Shown in pieces: positions 59,860 to 64,000 of a stretch of 64,000 nt of DNA; position 1 is the stretch's first letter; every line of letters starts with the position of its first letter. The DNA comes from Streptomyces rugosispiralis (GTDB lineage: Bacteria > Actinomycetota > Actinomycetes > Streptomycetales > Streptomycetaceae). The notes below the pieces were generated by a model. It was not told where the DNA came from. It saw nothing but the letters and a program-made list of their open reading frames with translations, and did no database searches. Location: positions 124,001-188,000 of the forward strand of contig NZ_JANIAA010000015.1 in the NCBI RefSeq assembly GCF_024505145.1. Reading direction: 5' to 3'. The position numbers and the translations under genes were made by a program.

Positions 59860-60652
59860 AACCGACCACACGAACCCTGCCGTGGACGGCAGTGAACTGA
59901 TCCGCTTCGACCAGGTGACCAAGCGCTTCGGCAGCAATACGGTCCTGGACAACCTCGACTTCTCGGTCTCCTCCGGCAAGCACGTCACCCTGATCGGCCC
60001 CTCGGGCTCGGGCAAGACCACGATCCTTCGGCTGCTGATGACGCTGATCAAGCCGGACGAGGGCACGATCAAGGTCGACGGCGACTATCTGACCCATGAG
60101 GACCGGGCCGGCAAGCTGGTCCCGGCGGGTGAGAAGCACACCAGAGAGGTGCGCAAGAAGATCGGAATGGTCTTCCAGCAGTTCAACCTCTTCCCCAATA
60201 TGCGGGTGCTGCGGAACATCACCGAGGCCCCGGTGCATGTGCTGGGCCTCAGCAAGGACGAGGCCGAGACCCGCGCCCGGGAGCTGCTCGACCTGGTCGG
60301 GCTCGGCGACAAGTGCGACGCGTACCCGACACAGCTGTCCGGCGGGCAGCAGCAGCGGGTGGCGATCGCCCGGGCGCTGGCGATGCGGCCGCAGGTGATG
60401 CTGCTGGACGAGGTGACGTCGGCGCTGGACCCGGAGCTGGTGGCCGGAGTGCTGGATGTGCTGCGTGACATCGCTCACACAACGGACATCACCATGCTCT
60501 GTGTCACCCATGAGATGAACTTCGCGCGGGACATCTCCGACGATGTGCTGATGTTCGACTCGGGCCGGGTGATCGAGTCCGGGCCGCCGGAGAAGATCTT
60601 CACCGAGCCGGAACACGAGCGGACGAGGGAGTTTCTGAGCGCGGTGCTCTGA
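59849..60652 (+). CDS. ehuA: EhuA-like ABC ATPase
   Basis: A 267-aa ATPase. Walker A GPSGSGKTT, Q-loop MVFQQFNLFPNM, signature LSGGQQQR, Walker B VMLLDEVTSALDPE and switch CVTHEM. It starts with TTG inside the ehuD 3' end (11-nt overlap, GGAG 8 nt upstream). It completes an importer for a small amino-acid-like solute. Confidence 0.9.
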   Translation: MATETDHTNPAVDGSELIRFDQVTKRFGSNTVLDNLDFSVSSGKHVTLIGPSGSGKTTILRLLMTLIKPDEGTIKVDGDYLTHEDRAGKLVPAGEKHTREVRKKIGMVFQQFNLFPNMRVLRNITEAPVHVLGLSKDEAETRARELLDLVGLGDKCDAYPTQLSGGQQQRVAIARALAMRPQVMLLDEVTSALDPELVAGVLDVLRDIAHTTDITMLCVTHEMNFARDISDDVLMFDSGRVIESGPPEKIFTEPEHERTREFLSAVL

Positions 60653-60865
60653 CCTCTCGGCCGGATCGCCCGGCTCCCGCCGGGCCCGGTCCGGCGCTGC
60701 CCCCGCGACCCTCCCGCGGGGGCACGCCATTGTCATATGCCGAGCACATACGCCCCTGCTGACCGGGGCCGATGGGCCTCGGCAATATCCTCAACAGCCG
60801 ATCCGGATAAGGCCCTTGGCGGTTATCGTGATACAAAGCCACGCCAACCTGCGAGGGGGGAAATC

Positions 60866-61627
60866 GTGGCGCTCAGGCCCGAGCCGACCGCGCCGTTCCA
60901 CTCGGTGCAGCACGCCCTCCGCATCCTGGAGGTCGTCGCCAAACACTCGTCCGGCGTCAGCGACATCATGCTCGCCAGGGAGACCCGGCTGCCGGCCCAC
61001 CAGCTCGCCGATCTGCTGCGGATGCTGCGCCGCGAGGGCTATGTGGAGCAGATCGCCGACGGCGCCTACGTCGGTGGCAGCGCCCTGACCCTGCTGGGCT
61101 CCGCCGCCCCCGAGCGCGGCCACGCCGTCCGGGACAAGCTCCAGCAGTCCCTCATCGCCCTGCGCGACTCGGTGGGCGCGGCGGTCTACCTCAGCCGCTA
61201 TGTGGACGGCGAAATCAAGATCACGCAGTATGCGGACGGGCCGCGTACGCCCAAGGTCAACGAGTGGGTGGACTTCCGCTCCGCCGCCCACGCCATGGCG
61301 CTCGGCAAATGCCTGCTCACCCAGCTCGACCACGACAGCCGCCGCGACCACCTCGCCCGCCACAGGACGGTGCGGCTCACCTCCCGGACCACCACCAGCG
61401 AGAAGGTGCTGTTCCGCAAGCTGGACAGCCAGCCCGCCACCGTGCCCGTCCTCGACCTACAGGAATACGCGGTCGGCACGGTCTGTGCGGCGGTCCCGAT
61501 CAGCGCCGGGCGCTCGGTGGGCTGCCTGGCCCTCTCCCTCCCCCTGACCCATGCCCACCGCCTCCGCCAGGCCGCCGACACCCTCAACCGCGAGGCGGCC
61601 CCGATGCTGCTCTCCCTCTCCATCTGA
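60866..61627 (+). CDS. IclR-type transcriptional regulator
   Basis: A 253-aa regulator. An N-terminal winged helix-turn-helix (about 10-75, VQHALRILEVVAKHSSGVSDIMLARE and LLRMLRREGYVEQI) is followed by an effector domain (about 90-253; VGAAVYLSRYVDGEIKI, FRSAAHAMALGKCLL and YAVGTVCAAVPI). GTG 60866 is preferred because GAGGGGGG lies 5 nt upstream; a longer ATG frame begins at 60737. It follows ehuA by 213 bp and probably controls importer and catabolic genes. Confidence 0.87.
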   Translation: MALRPEPTAPFHSVQHALRILEVVAKHSSGVSDIMLARETRLPAHQLADLLRMLRREGYVEQIADGAYVGGSALTLLGSAAPERGHAVRDKLQQSLIALRDSVGAAVYLSRYVDGEIKITQYADGPRTPKVNEWVDFRSAAHAMALGKCLLTQLDHDSRRDHLARHRTVRLTSRTTTSEKVLFRKLDSQPATVPVLDLQEYAVGTVCAAVPISAGRSVGCLALSLPLTHAHRLRQAADTLNREAAPMLLSLSI

Positions 61628-61709
61628 GCCGCGTGGGCCCCGGCCTTGCCCCGGAGAGCGGTGGTCAAAACCACCCCTCCGGACCAGGTAGTATTTATGT
61701 CGTCAGCAG

Positions 61710-61783
61710 GCGCCGCTAGCTCAGTTGGTTAGAGCAGCTGACTCTTAATCAGCGGGTCCGGGGTTCGAGTCCCTGGCGGCGCA
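61710..61783 (+). tRNA. tRNA-Lys (anticodon CTT), copy 2
   Basis: Identical over all 74 nt to the copy at 29309, and preceded by the same GTCAGCAG. Anticodon loop CTCTTAA. Confidence 0.97.
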
Positions 61784-61796
61784 CAACTGATCAAGC

Positions 61797-61833
61797 GAAT
61801 GGCCCGGGTGCTCTCGACAGCCCCGGGCCATTC
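61797..61833. terminator. 12-bp hairpin after tRNA-Lys copy 2
   Basis: GAATGGCCCGGG (61797-61808) pairs perfectly with 61822-61833. It follows the tRNA by 13 nt and overlaps the stop of the convergent DUF2277 gene. Confidence 0.8.
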
Positions 61834-62050
61834 AGCGTGCCGCCCCGCCGCGCACCTCGATCGAGTCCAGCAGCTCCCCCGTGGCGGCGGCGATGGCCTC
61901 GACGGCCTTGTCGAACGCCTCCGCGTTATGGGCGGCCGGCTGACGGAAGCCGGAGATCTTGCGGACGTACTGAAGGGCCGCGGCGCGCATATCGGCCTCG
62001 GTGACGGACTCGGCGTACGGCGGGCGGAGTGTCTTGATGGATCTGCACAT
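61832..62050 (-). CDS. DUF2277 small protein
   Basis: A 72-aa protein that matches DUF2277 from the start (MCRSIKTLRPPY; EADMRAAALQYVRKISGF; HNAEAFDKAVEAIAAAT). Function unknown. Its length is normal for the family. Confidence 0.88.
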   Translation of the reverse strand: MCRSIKTLRPPYAESVTEADMRAAALQYVRKISGFRQPAAHNAEAFDKAVEAIAAATGELLDSIEVRGGAAR

Positions 62051-62125
62051 ACTGACGACGGTACGCCGGGGGTACGACAGTCCCTGGGCCGTGGCGGCAG
62101 CCCGCCGCAGGCGATGGGGACGTGC

Positions 62126-63007
62126 CTAGGCCGTCTCGGGGCCGTCCAGGACGAAGGCTCGGATCAGGTCGGACAGGGGGCCCGGCTGGTCCTGGGGGAT
62201 CAGGGTGTAACTGTCGGGGATCTCCACCAGGCTGCCGCGGGGCAGCAGACCGGCCAGGCGGAGACCGTGCTCGGGCGGCATGACGCGGTCCTCGGATGCC
62301 CAGGCCACCAGGGCGGGGCGGTCGAAGGTGCGCAGGGCATCGGCCCAGTGGAGCAGCTCGGTCACCGGTGGCACGCCCAGGACGTACTTCCGGAGGTCGC
62401 GGCGGACCTCCGGGGAAGTCCACAGCGGCTGGAACCAGGCGTCCATCACCTCGCGGTCGACCGGGTGCTTGGTCATCCAGCCCCAGGTGATCGGCAGTCG
62501 GCGCAGGGGCGCGAGCTTCAGCAGTTTGAAGGCGACGTTGAGTCCGCCCGGCAGCTTCGCGGCCAGCCCCAGATTCCTGCCGGGCAGTCCGGGCGGGTAG
62601 TTCTCGAACGCCTCGCAGGAGGTGATCACCAGTCGGCCGATCCGCTGGTCGCGGCCGTCGGCGACCAGCGCCTGGGCGCCGCCCCAGTCGTTCATCGCCA
62701 GCGTGACATCCGTAAGGTCGAGCCGGTCCAGGAACTCGGCGACCAGCCGGGCCACCCCGAGCACCGACAGATCCGCGTCGGGCAGCATCGGGCGGCGGTG
62801 CCCGCCCAGGGGGAGGGTGGGGACGACACAGCGGATGTCGGGGGCCAGCGCGGCGACCACCTCGCGCCACAGGGAGCCGTCCATGGCGACTCCGTGCAGC
62901 AGGACCGCGACGGGGCCGTCGCCTCCCGTGTCCTCGTACTCGATGGTGCCTGCCGAGAGTTCCACCTCGAGATGCGGCATGGCGCCGACTGTACTCGGAG
63001 TAGTCAC
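62126..63007 (-). CDS. Alpha/beta hydrolase with Asp nucleophile (haloalkane dehalogenase-like)
   Basis: A 293-aa hydrolase. Oxyanion region LLHGVAMDGSLW. The nucleophile elbow reads AMNDWGGAQAL, with Asp rather than Ser, as in haloalkane dehalogenases and epoxide hydrolases. The cap has HPVDREVMDAWFQPL, and an acid/His region near WASEDRVMPPEHG follows. The expected final catalytic His in the last 30 residues is not obvious (EIPDSYTLIPQDQP has none), which may weaken activity. GTG 63007 overlaps the stop of the phosphopantetheinyl transferase gene. Confidence 0.8.
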   Translation of the reverse strand: MTTPSTVGAMPHLEVELSAGTIEYEDTGGDGPVAVLLHGVAMDGSLWREVVAALAPDIRCVVPTLPLGGHRRPMLPDADLSVLGVARLVAEFLDRLDLTDVTLAMNDWGGAQALVADGRDQRIGRLVITSCEAFENYPPGLPGRNLGLAAKLPGGLNVAFKLLKLAPLRRLPITWGWMTKHPVDREVMDAWFQPLWTSPEVRRDLRKYVLGVPPVTELLHWADALRTFDRPALVAWASEDRVMPPEHGLRLAGLLPRGSLVEIPDSYTLIPQDQPGPLSDLIRAFVLDGPETA

Positions 63008-63882
63008 CCCAGGGGCAGACCGGCCAGCGTCACCGACGGGCGCGCCGCGCCACCGGACGCGGCCTCGTCCCGTACGGCCGCTTCCCTTACGGTCTCGTCC
63101 TTTACGGCGGCGTCCCGTACGCCCTCGTCCCTTACGGCCACCGCCGCGTGGTACCCGGGCGGGGCGTCCAGGTCGGCGAAGGCCCAGCCGCGGGGGCCGG
63201 GCGGGGCGCCGACCGGGGCCAGGCCCTCGGCGAGCCCTACGTGGTGGGCGCCGATCCCGCCCGGCAGCCCGGTGCCGATGCCCTTGAGGTACGCCTCCTT
63301 ACGGACCCAGCAGCCCAGGAACGCCTCCTCCCGCAGCTCCTCCGGAAGCGCGTCGATCGCCGCCCGCTCCTCGGGGTGCAACTGCCCGACCAGCCCCGTC
63401 AGCCGGGCCCCGGTGCGCCCGGGGTCCCGCTCCTCGACATCGGCGCCGACGGGCGCCGAGGCGACGGCGCACAGGGCCGCGTCGCCGGAGTGGGAGAGAG
63501 AGAAGTGCAGCGCGTCCCCGCCCGCGAGGGCCGGGCGGCCGTGCGGCTTGTCGCAGTCCGGCATGCCGCAGGTCTCCCGGGTGAACGCGACCTCGGCCGG
63601 GTCGATGCCGAGATAGCCGCCGAGCAGCGTCCGCAGCCCCACATGGGAGGTCACATAGCGCTCGCGCGCCACGTCCGACCGCAGCCGCGCCGCCCGCTCG
63701 CGCTCCCGCTCGTCCAGCATGCTCTCCGCGACGGCGGCGGCAGCGGCGGCGTACGGCGGGATCCGCAGCAGCCATACGGCCACCTCGCCGGGGCCGGGGC
63801 GGTCCCCGGGGCCGGGCAGGGCGCGGACCGGGGCCCATCGCCGGGGCTCGGATGCGGGCTGAACCGGGCTGGTGAAGGACAC
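63004..63882 (-). CDS. Sfp/Gsp-type 4'-phosphopantetheinyl transferase
   Basis: A 292-aa enzyme that activates carrier proteins with CoA. Motifs: GRPALAGG, FSLSHSGDAALCAV, VGADVEERD (Mg-binding Asp/Glu), and WVRKEAYLKGIGTGL. The C-terminal 40 residues include VRDEG/VKDET pentapeptides from a 15-bp repeat. GTG 63882 is chosen for GGGGGGAAG upstream, but a start nearer or beyond the window end cannot be excluded. It could serve the acyl-AMP ligase pathway or other PKS/NRPS clusters. Confidence 0.88.
   Translation of the reverse strand: MSFTSPVQPASEPRRWAPVRALPGPGDRPGPGEVAVWLLRIPPYAAAAAAVAESMLDERERERAARLRSDVARERYVTSHVGLRTLLGGYLGIDPAEVAFTRETCGMPDCDKPHGRPALAGGDALHFSLSHSGDAALCAVASAPVGADVEERDPGRTGARLTGLVGQLHPEERAAIDALPEELREEAFLGCWVRKEAYLKGIGTGLPGGIGAHHVGLAEGLAPVGAPPGPRGWAFADLDAPPGYHAAVAVRDEGVRDAAVKDETVREAAVRDEAASGGAARPSVTLAGLPLG
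63062..63136 (-). repeat. Five 15-bp in-frame repeats in the PPTase gene
   Basis: Units like GCCGCTTCCCTTACG start at 63062, 63077, 63092, 63107 and 63122, encoding VRDEA-type pentapeptides. Two contain CCTTACGG. Confidence 0.82.
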
Positions 63883-64000
63883 TGTTCGGCTTCCCCCCGT
63901 GCTATCGGCCGATGACGCGCTCGCTGTGGACGTACTGACGGTACAGCGGCGCCCGCGGCGCGCCGTAGGTACCCCGGTGCCGGAACGCGCCACCACGACC

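Noticed and set aside
57588..60652. Assignment as an ectoine importer with full confidence
   Set aside because: Subunits look Ehu-like, but none of the ectoine-degradation enzymes (ectoine hydrolase, deacetylase) are nearby, so the ligand is left open.

Overview
The window is high-GC actinobacterial DNA and looks like a Streptomyces chromosome. The signs are strong GGAGG-type ribosome sites, GTG and TTG starts, many 1-11 nt start/stop overlaps, SARP, NsdA-like, CdgA and ceb/cebR genes, and rare TTA codons. The gene order cebR-cebEFG-bglC followed by two-component genes, then a PAS-GGDEF-EAL gene (cdgA), agrees with my memory of a core Streptomyces arm. I could not run any search.

Region 1 (about 0.2-12.1 kb) is a complete cellulose-to-glucose unit. 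It holds secreted GH48 (CBM2-bearing), GH5 and GH6 cellulases, the LacI-type repressor CebR, the cellobiose ABC importer CebEFG and the intracellular beta-glucosidase BglC. Four 14-bp CebR operators tie it together. The three cellulase genes and cebE each carry a TTA codon, which suggests an additional bldA-dependent (developmental) layer. Region 2 (12.4-29.3 kb) has a lone cytochrome bc1 subunit b, a GH18 chitinase, an OmpR-type two-component pair, an NsdA-like regulator, a phosphatase and a PAP2-type membrane enzyme. It also has an overlapping three-gene module (Fe-S PD-(D/E)XK nuclease, unknown protein, SF1 helicase), several small Streptomyces-type unknowns and a tRNA-Lys(CUU) gene.

Region 3 (29.4-43.9 kb) is an apparent RiPP biosynthetic cluster. 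A 93-residue precursor peptide ending in a Cys/Thr-containing core lies 7 nt before a fused RRE/E1-like/YcaO cyclodehydratase. Around it are a SARP activator, a class-A FAD monooxygenase, a GT1 glycosyltransferase, an SDR without its catalytic Tyr/Lys, an acyl-AMP ligase, a GlxA-type regulator, a DesK/NarL-type sensor and regulator on opposite strands, and a secreted M6 protease. No dedicated azoline dehydrogenase is visible. This is my best candidate for an undescribed system.

Region 4 (44-52.2 kb) has cdgA (with a candidate BldD box), a luciferase-like oxidoreductase, a secreted phosphoesterase, and efeO-efeB without efeU. Region 5 (52.3-61.6 kb) is a possible catabolic island. It contains two Asp/Glu racemase-superfamily enzymes (one lacking the second catalytic Cys), a D-2-hydroxyacid dehydrogenase, an amidase, a DUF3830 protein, an Ehu-type ABC importer and an IclR-type regulator. 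A second identical tRNA-Lys gene follows, then DUF2277, an alpha/beta hydrolase with an Asp nucleophile, and a Sfp-type phosphopantetheinyl transferase.

Short in-frame tandem repeats recur in unrelated genes and intergenic gaps. The 8-mer CCGTAAGG appears far more often than composition alone predicts.
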